Assembly (NCBI GenBank): GCA_018056955.1
Contig: JAGPEQ010000011.1
Location: 1 to 60,318 of the forward strand
Length of the DNA stretch: 60,318 bases
Direction: 5' to 3'
Source of the DNA: Bacteroidales bacterium
Lineage (GTDB): Bacteria; Bacteroidota; Bacteroidia; Bacteroidales; Tenuifilaceae
Of the stretch, positions 1-7,068 are shown piece by piece (positions within the stretch are counted from its first letter, which is position 1; each line of letters opens with the position of its first letter). The position numbers were made by a program, and so were the translations under genes. The notes under the pieces are model-generated. The model had not been told where the DNA came from, made no database searches, and was given only the letters and a program-made list of their open reading frames with translations.

Positions 1-146
1 CCGAAAAAGGTGAAAAACACCTTAGCCTCAATACCCTCCATAACTGCGCCGTTTGCCATAACCAAGGCTGCATAAACATCCTCCAGGTTTGCCTTGGCGC
101 ATATTATCATCACCTTCTTAATGGGGTGATCCTGTGCATTTGCCAT
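1..146 (-). CDS. DsrE/DsrF/DrsH-like sulfur-relay family protein (C-terminus outside window)
   Basis: The reverse strand from 146 opens MANAQDHPIKKVMIICAKAN and runs off the left edge after 48 codons. The pattern, a short N-terminus followed by a hydrophobic beta strand, then LEDVYAALVMANGA and MEGIEAKVFFTF, resembles DsrE/DrsH-like (peroxiredoxin-family-annotated) proteins, small Rossmann-like proteins that carry or transfer persulfide sulfur in the cytoplasm. It is the last visible gene of a minus-strand operon with a DsrC-like protein 18 bp upstream, a DUF1641 protein and an SQR-like flavoprotein. The family call rests on 48 residues plus context, so the function is inferred. Confidence 0.6.
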   Translation of the reverse strand, partial: MANAQDHPIKKVMIICAKANLEDVYAALVMANGAVMEGIEAKVFFTFF

Positions 147-164
147 ATTTAACTGTTTTTAGGG

Positions 165-476
165 TTATACACAACTAGATGGTTTTGCAATTCCTGCAAT
201 ACGGCTGGCCTTTTTCAGGGGTGCACCTGGAAAGAGTTCATAAAAACCTTTTGTATCAACCAACCCCGATTTGCCAATCGTGCGAATGGTGAGAGCTTCG
301 CCCTTGAGGGTTTTCTCCCTAATGAACTCAATTACAGCAAAGTGCTTATCGGTAAGTTCTATACCTTCCTCCTTTGCAATTTCAATAGCAACCTCTTTTG
401 TCCATTGATTTGGATCGGTCAGGTAACCATCGTCGGTTACGCTAACGGATTTGCCTGCATAAACTTTTTCTGCCAT
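165..476 (-). CDS. TusE/DsrC/DsvC family sulfur carrier with a single C-terminal cysteine
   Basis: A 103-residue protein. The C-terminus LFPGAPLKKASRIAGIAKP-SSCV is the DsrC/TusE arm with the invariant penultimate cysteine (CysA, residue 102). The second DsrC cysteine, which lies in the usual ACKIAG segment, is replaced by serine (KKASRIAG), so the protein has the TusE-like one-cysteine form that can carry a persulfide but cannot form the DsrC intramolecular trisulfide. No dissimilatory sulfite reductase genes are visible. Neighbours are a DsrE-like protein downstream and a DUF1641 protein and SQR-like oxidoreductase upstream. Sulfur relay is established for the family; acceptance of sulfur from the neighbouring oxidoreductase is inference. 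Confidence 0.85.
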   Translation of the reverse strand: MAEKVYAGKSVSVTDDGYLTDPNQWTKEVAIEIAKEEGIELTDKHFAVIEFIREKTLKGEALTIRTIGKSGLVDTKGFYELFPGAPLKKASRIAGIAKPSSCV

Positions 477-497
477 AGCTTTATTTGTTTTTGGTGA

Positions 498-1178
498 TTA
501 ATTAATTTTTTTAGTTTTCCCAAGTTCGCCCATTACCCTTAACATAAACGAGAGAGTACGACGAACTTCAGGTTTGCTTAGTTGACGGGCAATGCCAATC
601 AACGATTTATTGTCAATCTTTTCGTCCATTTCCATGCTGGAAAGGGTTTGGGTTACCTCAGCCAAGGCATTCATTACCTTGGGTTGAGTTAAACTACGTA
701 ACATCAACCCTACTGCTGGCATGCTCTCACGAAGGCGAATAATGTCCTCCTCGGTAACATGCTCCTTGAACTCGGCAGCGAGTAGGCCTAACTGTCTAAA
801 GTAGTCGAAGTATCCCTTCTTGTCTAGGTCATCCAGCGCCTTTGTAAAGGCAATACCGGCATCGTGAACCACAGGCCCAATATCGTGGAGGAAATCCATT
901 AAGCTCTCAAGCATATCCATGAGCTCGCCAAAGGTCTTCACATTGCGAAGCAATTTGAAAACCAAATACCGAACATCTTCCCCATCAATCTTAATATTCT
1001 GAACAGCCAGCTCATCCACAGCGGTCTGGAAAGCGTCCTTTACTACAATGTTCAGATCCTCCACCAAATCCTCAACCACCTCGCTGCGCTGCTGCTGCTT
1101 GGCCAGCAACTCCAGCACAAGATCCATCTTGCGGTTAAGGTCATCAATTTGTTGTTGCAAATTATTCTCCATGGCCAA
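498..1178 (-). CDS. DUF1641 domain-containing protein
   Basis: A 226-residue acidic, mostly helical soluble protein without signal peptide or membrane segment. The N-terminal 30 residues (NNLQQQIDDLNRKMDLVLEL) form a short coiled coil; the C-terminal half, with the NALAEVTQTLSS and LIGIARQLSKPEVRRTLSFM segments, looks like DUF1641. Genes of this family commonly sit next to sulfide:quinone oxidoreductases or formate dehydrogenase-like genes, and here the gene lies 6 bp downstream of the SQR-like gene, suggesting co-translation. No catalytic residues are recognisable; it may be a scaffold or membrane-docking partner for the flavoprotein, which is inference. Confidence 0.75.
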   Translation of the reverse strand: MAMENNLQQQIDDLNRKMDLVLELLAKQQQRSEVVEDLVEDLNIVVKDAFQTAVDELAVQNIKIDGEDVRYLVFKLLRNVKTFGELMDMLESLMDFLHDIGPVVHDAGIAFTKALDDLDKKGYFDYFRQLGLLAAEFKEHVTEEDIIRLRESMPAVGLMLRSLTQPKVMNALAEVTQTLSSMEMDEKIDNKSLIGIARQLSKPEVRRTLSFMLRVMGELGKTKKIN

Positions 1179-1184
1179 ACAGTT

Positions 1185-2414
1185 TTAAAGTTCCTTACCA
1201 GCCATAGTCATTTGCGATTCAAGCGGTAGCTCTTTACCTTTCAAGAGCAGATGCCAGTATATCCAACGGAACATAACCTTTCCGTAATGATTAATCCGGG
1301 TGTTTTTAAGTAAGCCAAACGGGCCAATTCCGGGTAAGGGGTATGTTCCGGGAAGCGGCTCTGTTTCGTAGTTAAAGTCGATCAGCGAACCCTTACCGAA
1401 TCCAGTTTCGATGTAACAGTTGGAGTGACCATCGAACTTGGCAATTAGGGGACGACCCTCAATGGCAGCCATAAGATTCTCGAATAGCACATCCGAAGCA
1501 AAGTGAACCACTGATCCGGCCTTTGATGTTGGGATGTTGCTGGCATCGCCAAGCACAAAAATATTCTCCCATTTCTCGGAACGTAGGGTGTACTTGTCGG
1601 TGGCAATGTAGTTCATGTCATCGCCCATACCGCTGCGAGCCACCCAATCGGCACCCATGTTAACTGGGATTATGGTTAGCAGGTCAAATTTAACCTCACG
1701 GCCATCGTATGAAATAATCTTTTTGTTTTCATCATCAACCCTTTCAAGGTAAAAGTCGGGTATGATTTGAATGTTTTTCTCCTTAAGGAGTTCCCCAAGC
1801 ATTTTTGAAGATTTAGGCTTGGTAAAAGCACCTGAAAGGGGTGTGGTATAGTAAATGTTTACCTTATCGCGAATTCCTTTCTTCACAAAGAACTCATCGG
1901 CAAGGAATGCAAACTCAAGCGGTGCCACCGGACACTTAAAGGGCAATTCGGCAATATTGATTACCATATCGCCACCTTCCCATGTTTTTAGGAATGTGCT
2001 CAAGGCAACTGCTCCCTCGTGGGTATAAAAGTCGAAAATACTCTTACGCCATTCCCTACCAAGCAAACCGGGTGTCTCTGCGGGATTAATATGCGTACCT
2101 GTGGCAACTATTAAAAAATCGTACTCCAGAATTTGCCCGTTGGTTAGGTAAACTGTGTTCTTGTCGGGTTCAACACGGTCAATATCGTTTACAATAAACT
2201 TTACGCCGGCAGGAATAAAGCTAGCCTTAGGTTTAACCACGTCGTGCTTGCTGTATATCCCAAAAGGTATAAACAGGAAACCGGGCTGGTAGTAATGATT
2301 CGGGTCCTTATCCACCACAGTAATACTCCATTCATCGCGTTCCAAAACCTTACGGAGCTTATTGGCCATAATGGTTCCACCTGTACCTGCTCCTAGAATC
2401 ACAATCTTCTTCAT
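1185..2414 (-). CDS. Sulfide:quinone oxidoreductase-like FAD/NAD(P)-dependent oxidoreductase
   Basis: A 409-residue two-dinucleotide-binding-domain flavoprotein. The N-terminal FAD motif GAGTGG is at residues 8-13, a second conserved ATGTHINP segment near 104, and the FAD-binding VLGDAS segment near 287-292. Two cysteines sit at positions expected for SQR redox cysteines: Cys161 in FKCPVAP and Cys333 in SNCYIETG; a third, as in some SQR types, is not evident. The C-terminal FRWIYWHLLLKG amphipathic stretch fits monotopic membrane docking near the quinone pool. It is the first gene of the minus-strand sulfur operon, divergent from an Fnr-like regulator. Oxidation of sulfide to protein-bound sulfur with quinone reduction is the family role; the actual substrate here is inferred. 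Confidence 0.8.
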   Translation of the reverse strand: MKKIVILGAGTGGTIMANKLRKVLERDEWSITVVDKDPNHYYQPGFLFIPFGIYSKHDVVKPKASFIPAGVKFIVNDIDRVEPDKNTVYLTNGQILEYDFLIVATGTHINPAETPGLLGREWRKSIFDFYTHEGAVALSTFLKTWEGGDMVINIAELPFKCPVAPLEFAFLADEFFVKKGIRDKVNIYYTTPLSGAFTKPKSSKMLGELLKEKNIQIIPDFYLERVDDENKKIISYDGREVKFDLLTIIPVNMGADWVARSGMGDDMNYIATDKYTLRSEKWENIFVLGDASNIPTSKAGSVVHFASDVLFENLMAAIEGRPLIAKFDGHSNCYIETGFGKGSLIDFNYETEPLPGTYPLPGIGPFGLLKNTRINHYGKVMFRWIYWHLLLKGKELPLESQMTMAGKEL

Positions 2415-2501
2415 ATGTTAATTATTAAATTTTGCTTAATTGTTAAAATTTTATCAATTCAAAGTACGTTAATAGTAACAAAAGTTTTAGATTTACAGCT
2501 G

Positions 2502-2515
2502 TTGATAAAAATCAA
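2502..2515. promoter_or_regulatory. Perfect FNR box between sqr-like operon and fnr-like gene
   Basis: TTGATAAAAATCAA matches the FNR consensus TTGAT-N4-ATCAA at all ten defined positions. Its centre is 94 bp from the SQR-like start codon and 34 bp from the regulator start codon, so it can serve the divergent operon, the regulator gene, or both. The adjacent regulator has cysteines suited to an Fe-S cluster, which makes an oxygen- or redox-responsive autoregulated switch likely (inference). Confidence 0.75.
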
Positions 2516-2517
2516 TT

Positions 2518-2531
2518 CTGATATATATCAA
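2518..2531. promoter_or_regulatory. Second, near-perfect FNR box
   Basis: CTGATATATATCAA matches TTGAT-N4-ATCAA at nine of ten defined positions. Its centre is 16 bp from the centre of the perfect box and it ends 11 bp before the regulator ATG at 2543. Binding here would cover the regulator's own translation initiation region or promoter, suggesting autorepression. Confidence 0.55.
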
Positions 2532-2542
2532 TATATGTAGAT

Positions 2543-3241
2543 ATGAGCCAAAATTTTTGTCCGGGCAATATATGTGCTGAATGTGGTTTCCGTTCTTCGG
2601 TTTTTTCAAAACTGACCGATGAGCAGCTCAATCAGCTTACCGCAAATAAAACCTTTCACTTTGCCAAAAAGGGCGAAACAATAGCCAAGCAGGATAGCGC
2701 GATAAAAGGATTCATTTTCTTGCGTGTAGGGCTAGCAAAACTAACCCGTGTAAACCCCGATGGACGTGAGCAAATCATAGGTATTGCCACTCCAAACGAC
2801 TTTGTGGGCTTACTTAGCATTTTTTCATCAAAAAACTACCAGTACAACATAATAGCCATTGAGGATTGCGAGTATTGCTGTGTTGACTACAACCTGGTCA
2901 TTAACTTAATTAGCACCAATGGCGATTTTGCAAAAACACTTCTGGAAAAGATATCGCAGGTGGCCGATCTGATGATGGGAACCCGATTGGATTTGGAGCT
3001 TCGTCAGCTCCGTGGCAGGGTTGCCTTTATTATTTGCTACTTTGGGAATGAGGTTTACAAATCGCATAAATTTAGCCTTCCCATCTCCCGACGCGAGATT
3101 GCTGAACTAATTGATATGCGGGTTGAGAATGTTGTGAGGATTCTGTCGGAGTTTAGGCGCGATAACATTATTCGTATTGAGGGAACCACCATTGAAATTG
3201 TTGACCCCGAAAAGTTACGCTGGATAAAAATGCACGGTTAA
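2543..3241 (+). CDS. Crp/Fnr family regulator with N-terminal cysteine cluster
   Basis: A 232-residue Crp/Fnr protein: cyclic-nucleotide-binding-like beta roll (about residues 20-130), dimer helix, then winged helix-turn-helix (about 165-225) with recognition helix RVENVVRIL, retaining the Glu and Arg of the FNR E-x2-S-R contact set although Ser is Val. Cysteines at 6, 11 and 14 (CPGNICAEC) resemble the FNR N-terminal cluster, and 109, 112 and 113 (EDCEYCC) fall where FNR has its fourth ligand, so a [4Fe-4S] or thiol sensor is plausible. The 5-prime spacer carries two FNR boxes, and the divergent operon is for sulfur metabolism. Redox or sulfide sensing is inference. The gene ends one base from the stop of the convergent ABC gene. 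Confidence 0.85.
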   Translation: MSQNFCPGNICAECGFRSSVFSKLTDEQLNQLTANKTFHFAKKGETIAKQDSAIKGFIFLRVGLAKLTRVNPDGREQIIGIATPNDFVGLLSIFSSKNYQYNIIAIEDCEYCCVDYNLVINLISTNGDFAKTLLEKISQVADLMMGTRLDLELRQLRGRVAFIICYFGNEVYKSHKFSLPISRREIAELIDMRVENVVRILSEFRRDNIIRIEGTTIEIVDPEKLRWIKMHG

Positions 3242-3242
3242 G

Positions 3243-3992
3243 CTATAACCCTTTGATTTTTCGGGTCAGCTCTGTGGAAAAGACAAAATCGTTCAGCTCC
3301 TTATTATCGCTATCAAGAATATTTTCCTTGCTACCCTCCCACCACTTTTTCCCATTGTGGATAAAAATTACTTTATCGCCAATACCCATAACCGAGTTCA
3401 TATCGTGGGTGTTTATGATGGTAGTAATATTAAACTCCTCAGTAATTTCCTTTATGAGCTGATCGATAACCACGGCTGTTTTAGGATCTAAACCTGAGTT
3501 AGGCTCGTCGCAAAAAAGAAATTCAGGGTTGAGAGCAATGGCTCGAGCAATAGCAACTCGTTTCTTCATTCCTCCGCTAATCTCAGCAGGGTAAAGGTGA
3601 TTTGAATTGATAATATTAACACGGTTAAGGCAAAAGTTTACCCTATCGAGCTTTTCCTCGTGGCTCATGGTTGTGAACATGTCCAAGGGGAACATAACAT
3701 TTTCCTCCACAGTAGCGGAATCGAAAAGGGCTGAACCCTGAAAAAGCATACCAATTTTTTGGCGTATCTTTTTCCTGTCTCTAAAATTCAGATTGTCGAA
3801 TCGGGTGTCGTTATAGTAGATTTCGCCAGAATCAACCTCATGCAGCCCAACAATACATTTTAGCAAAACGGTTTTACCCGATCCGCTCTGACCAATAATC
3901 AGGTTGGTTTTCCCTTTCTCAAAGGTGGCGTTTATACCTTCTAAAACCAAACGCCCATCGAACGATTTATTAAGATTTTTAACGGTTATCAC
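3243..3992 (-). CDS. MlaF-like lipid-transport ABC ATPase
   Basis: A 249-residue ABC ATPase: Walker A GQSGSGKT at 34-41, Q-loop FQGSALFDS, signature ISGGM followed by KKRVAIARA, Walker B with EFLFCDEP and the H-loop histidine in NTHD. The FQGSALFDSATVEENVMFPL stretch is typical of the MlaF/Ttg2A subgroup that powers phospholipid trafficking between inner and outer membranes. Its start overlaps the stop of the MlaE-like permease by 4 bp, so the pair is translationally coupled. An MCE-domain partner (MlaD) is not present in this neighbourhood. Its 3-prime end abuts the convergent regulator gene. Confidence 0.87.
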   Translation of the reverse strand: MITVKNLNKSFDGRLVLEGINATFEKGKTNLIIGQSGSGKTVLLKCIVGLHEVDSGEIYYNDTRFDNLNFRDRKKIRQKIGMLFQGSALFDSATVEENVMFPLDMFTTMSHEEKLDRVNFCLNRVNIINSNHLYPAEISGGMKKRVAIARAIALNPEFLFCDEPNSGLDPKTAVVIDQLIKEITEEFNITTIINTHDMNSVMGIGDKVIFIHNGKKWWEGSKENILDSDNKELNDFVFSTELTRKIKGL

Positions 3993-4738
3993 GAGAGTAA
4001 GAGTTGGGTTAGAATTAGGTTAAACAGAAGAATAAAAATACTACTCATTACTACAGCCTGGGTACTTGCCCTACCTACCTCCAGCGAGCCGCCTTGAACC
4101 CTATAGCCATAAAAGGCAGAGATCGTGGTAATCAGAAAAGCAAATACTACTGTTTTAATAAGCGAATAGGTGATGTAATACGGAATAAAGGCGTACTGAA
4201 CCCCATCGATATATTCCTGGGTTGAAACAACGCCCGTAAATACCCCTACCAACCATCCACCGGCAATCCCAACTATCATACTTAAAACGGTAAGGAAGGG
4301 GTTGAATAGAATTGTGGCAATAATCTTAGGAAGTATAAGAAAGCTTGCTGAGTTGATACCCATAATCTCCAGGGCATCAATCTGCTCTGTAACCTTCATT
4401 GTTCCTATTTCCGAAGCAATATTAGAACCAACCTTTCCGGCTAGTATCAACCCAATAATTGTTGATGAGAACTCAAGCAACATGCTATCGCGGGTACCAA
4501 GTCCTATAAGGTAATTAGGAATAAAAGGGTTCTCCATGTTGTAGGCGGTTTGAAGGGTAATTACAGCACCCATAAAAACCGAAATAATTGTAACTATACC
4601 AATTGACTGTAGCCCTAGCTTATCAATTTCCTTAATAGTTTGCTGAAGGTAAACTCTACGTTTTTCGGGTTTTGAAAAAACCTTTTTCAGAAGGAGTATA
4701 TACTCCCCAAACATATCAATTGCAAAAAGCAATTTCAT
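3989..4738 (-). CDS. MlaE family lipid ABC transporter permease
   Basis: A 249-residue integral membrane protein of the MlaE/DUF140 family with about five hydrophobic segments. Diagnostic features include the central ARNxA-like region GLILAGKVGSNIASEIGTMK and the TEQIDALEIMGINS segment, which is the conserved EQIDAL motif of the permease that couples to the ATPase. With the MlaF-like gene it forms the inner membrane core of a retrograde or anterograde lipid transporter supporting outer membrane asymmetry. The 285-bp upstream spacer is shared with the divergent manC. Confidence 0.87.
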   Translation of the reverse strand: MKLLFAIDMFGEYILLLKKVFSKPEKRRVYLQQTIKEIDKLGLQSIGIVTIISVFMGAVITLQTAYNMENPFIPNYLIGLGTRDSMLLEFSSTIIGLILAGKVGSNIASEIGTMKVTEQIDALEIMGINSASFLILPKIIATILFNPFLTVLSMIVGIAGGWLVGVFTGVVSTQEYIDGVQYAFIPYYITYSLIKTVVFAFLITTISAFYGYRVQGGSLEVGRASTQAVVMSSIFILLFNLILTQLLLS

Positions 4739-4976
4739 AGGTGGAAATTTTATTTAAACAAACTGAAACTCCTCCAACAAAGTTAATGGTATATCCAAAA
4801 ATAAGTAGCATTTAGTAACTAATATTTCAGGCAATAACTCAAAATATTGTGATTTGAACCATTTAACAAATGATTTTCTTAAATATTAAGCAACGCAGAA
4901 AATATTTGTTAAACTTTACGGATTACGTTAATGACTCTCTGCCATATCGGGTTGCATTCAAATTCTTAGCAGTTTT

Positions 4977-5003
4977 TTTGTGCCAAAAAATGAACTACTT
5001 TTG
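4977..5003 (+). promoter_or_regulatory. Bacteroidota-type promoter for manC
   Basis: A -33 TTTG at 4977-4980 and an exact -7 TAnnTTTG match (TACTTTTG, 4996-5003) lie 21 bp upstream of the manC ATG. The 15-bp spacing is shorter than the usual 17-21, so the -33 assignment is weaker than the -7. Confidence 0.45.
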
Positions 5004-5023
5004 CAATTTAATTTGTAAAAACA

Positions 5024-6112
5024 ATGATTGAAAGGAAAAACCTATACTGTGTTATCATGGCAGGTGGCATTGGAAGTCGCTTTTGGCCGCTTAGCCGAGT
5101 TGATAAACCAAAACAGTTTATCGATATACTAGGCACTGGGAAATCGCTCCTACAGCAGACTTTTGATAGGATGAGCCGGGTTTGCCCCCGCGAAAATATA
5201 CTGATTGTTACCAGTAGTGCATACAGTTCATTGGTTAACGAGCAAATACCCAATCTATCACCTGATCAGGTTTTGCTTGAACCCCTTAGAAGAAACACAG
5301 CACCCTGCATTGCATATGCCACATACAAGATTAAGCAACAAAACCCAAATGCCATAGCCATTGTAGCTCCTAGCGATCATCTAATTCTCAATGAAGATAT
5401 TTTTCTCGATACCATTTTAAAAGCCGCTGAATTTGCCTCGAACAGTAATGCCCTGATTACTCTGGGTATTAGGCCAAGTAGGCCTGAAACCGGTTACGGA
5501 TATATTCAGATAGGTAAACCTGTAAAGGAAGTTCCCTCGCTATTCAAGGTCAAAACATTTACCGAGAAACCAAACCTGGAGCTTGCACAAAAGTTTTTGG
5601 AAAGTGGTGAGTTTTACTGGAATTCAGGCTTGTTTATTTGGAGCATTGCCTCTATCTCAGCGGCACTCGAAAGCCACCTACCTGAGGTAAACAGCTTATT
5701 TAAGGAGTTACTACCCATTTATGGTACCGAAAAAGAAACCGAAACAATTGCTACAGCATACTCCGAGTGCAGGAATATTTCCATTGACTATGGAGTTATG
5801 GAAAAAGCTGATAATGTTTACGTTTTTTGTTCCGAGTTCGGATGGTCCGATTTGGGAACCTGGGGCTCTCTATACACTCACCTACCCCATGACCCAAATG
5901 GAAATGCAGCCATTGCCCAGCAGCTTATGCTTTACCAAACCAGCAATTCCATTTTCAATATCCCCAAAAATAAGCTTGCAGTTATTCAGGGTTTGGACGA
6001 CTATATTGTGGTTGATACCAAGGACGTTCTGCTTATATGCAAAAAGCAGGATGAGCAGCAGATACGAAATTTTGTGAACGATGTTTTAATGAACAATAAG
6101 GATTTTGCTTAA
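5024..6112 (+). CDS. manC: Mannose-1-phosphate guanylyltransferase
   Basis: A 362-residue nucleotidyltransferase. The pyrophosphorylase signature GGIGSRFWPLSR lies at 14-25 followed by KPKQF at 28-32; FTEKP (the sugar-binding EKP motif) and the WNSGLFIW segment characteristic of GDP-mannose pyrophosphorylases lie near 180-205. The length fits the single-function enzyme without the C-terminal phosphomannose isomerase domain of bifunctional ManC. It converts Man-1-P and GTP to GDP-mannose for surface glycans. It is monocistronic: preceded by its own promoter and followed by a strong hairpin before the convergent gldN. Confidence 0.92.
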   Translation: MIERKNLYCVIMAGGIGSRFWPLSRVDKPKQFIDILGTGKSLLQQTFDRMSRVCPRENILIVTSSAYSSLVNEQIPNLSPDQVLLEPLRRNTAPCIAYATYKIKQQNPNAIAIVAPSDHLILNEDIFLDTILKAAEFASNSNALITLGIRPSRPETGYGYIQIGKPVKEVPSLFKVKTFTEKPNLELAQKFLESGEFYWNSGLFIWSIASISAALESHLPEVNSLFKELLPIYGTEKETETIATAYSECRNISIDYGVMEKADNVYVFCSEFGWSDLGTWGSLYTHLPHDPNGNAAIAQQLMLYQTSNSIFNIPKNKLAVIQGLDDYIVVDTKDVLLICKKQDEQQIRNFVNDVLMNNKDFA

Positions 6113-6136
6113 ACCAATACTTGTTTGCATACGAAA

Positions 6137-6163
6137 AAGGCCGTAGGGTAAACCCACGGCCTT
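6137..6163. terminator. Bidirectional terminator between manC and gldN
   Basis: Left arm AAGGCCGTAGGG, loop TAAA, right arm CCCACGGCCTT: an 11-bp stem with one bulged A. On the minus strand it is followed by a run of T, on the plus strand by a TA-rich tail, so it can stop both convergent operons. Confidence 0.75.
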
Positions 6164-6183
6164 AAGTATTTTAGATAATATCC

Positions 6184-7059
6184 CTAGTACTCCCACAAAT
6201 CGTGCTCAAAGTTGAAGAGCTCTGTTTTAATCTTTTCGGACTCAAGTAATGTTTGCAAACCAGTGAAAGTGTACTCATCAATTGCCCTGTTATCCCATAC
6301 GTTCGATATTCTGATAATGTATGAATCAAAATTACGTTTCCAGAAAAGGTCGTCGTAGGTAATTCGCTGAGCATCGTTGAAGTTGTTATAGGCATCGGTA
6401 TTGGCCAATACACTTCTGGCTTCAGGGAAATAAATCCAAAACGTTGGAATTCTGCTTAGGGTTCCTTCTTGTTCCTCATCACTTCCTGTTTTACGGTAAT
6501 CCTTACGATGAAGAATGGGACAAATTCCAATAATCCGAACCTCCATAACCGAGCGCTGCTTATCAAAGAACCAGTCTTCCTTTACAAGGAGTTCCTTTAT
6601 ATCGCCCCAGCGAATTTGACCCTTTACAGTTACCTTTACCTCTTGTCCGTTCTCATCGAGTTGAGTTTGTTCCTTATCCTCAGCGCCAAGCTGTTTAACA
6701 ACTTGCTCATAGGATAAACGGGTAGTAAACTCGTCATCTTCTATTGGGTCGTAAGCATTAATTTCATTATACTTGATAGCTCTAACTAATCGCTGAACTA
6801 GACTTTCCCTATCCTGCATCAGTTCAGTAGGGTAGTAAAGCGGATAGTTCATCTTTTGCCTTAGGTCAATAATTCTCCAAACACGTTTTGACCATAAAAC
6901 ATCCGATTCTCTAACAAATTGATAGGGAATAGGAACACGGGCGGGTGTTGTTTCACGGGTGTAAAAGCCATCGCGTTCTAAACTCTCTTTTCTGTCCTGA
7001 GCATTTGATGCAAAGGATGTTAACAATATTACGACAGAGAACAGTATAATCCTTTTCAT
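6184..7059 (-). CDS. gldN: Type IX secretion/gliding motility protein GldN (PorN)
   Basis: A 291-residue protein with a signal peptide (MKRIILFSVVILLTSFASNA, cleavage before Gln) followed by the GldN/PorN core, with RDGFYTRETTPARVPIPY, SDVLWSKRVWRIIDLRQKMN and the IRWGDIKELLVKEDWFFDKQ and CPI segments. GldN is periplasmic and forms a large ring with the GldK lipoprotein beneath the outer membrane as part of the T9SS translocon. It is the last gene of porP-gldK-gldL-gldM-gldN, separated from gldM by 9 bp, and followed by a terminator. Confidence 0.95.
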   Translation of the reverse strand: MKRIILFSVVILLTSFASNAQDRKESLERDGFYTRETTPARVPIPYQFVRESDVLWSKRVWRIIDLRQKMNYPLYYPTELMQDRESLVQRLVRAIKYNEINAYDPIEDDEFTTRLSYEQVVKQLGAEDKEQTQLDENGQEVKVTVKGQIRWGDIKELLVKEDWFFDKQRSVMEVRIIGICPILHRKDYRKTGSDEEQEGTLSRIPTFWIYFPEARSVLANTDAYNNFNDAQRITYDDLFWKRNFDSYIIRISNVWDNRAIDEYTFTGLQTLLESEKIKTELFNFEHDLWEY

Positions 7060-7068
7060 GGCAGTATA

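Noticed and set aside
6469-6717. Hydrophobic antisense ORF inside gldN
   Set aside because: Opposite frame of a conserved gene; no start context or promoter.
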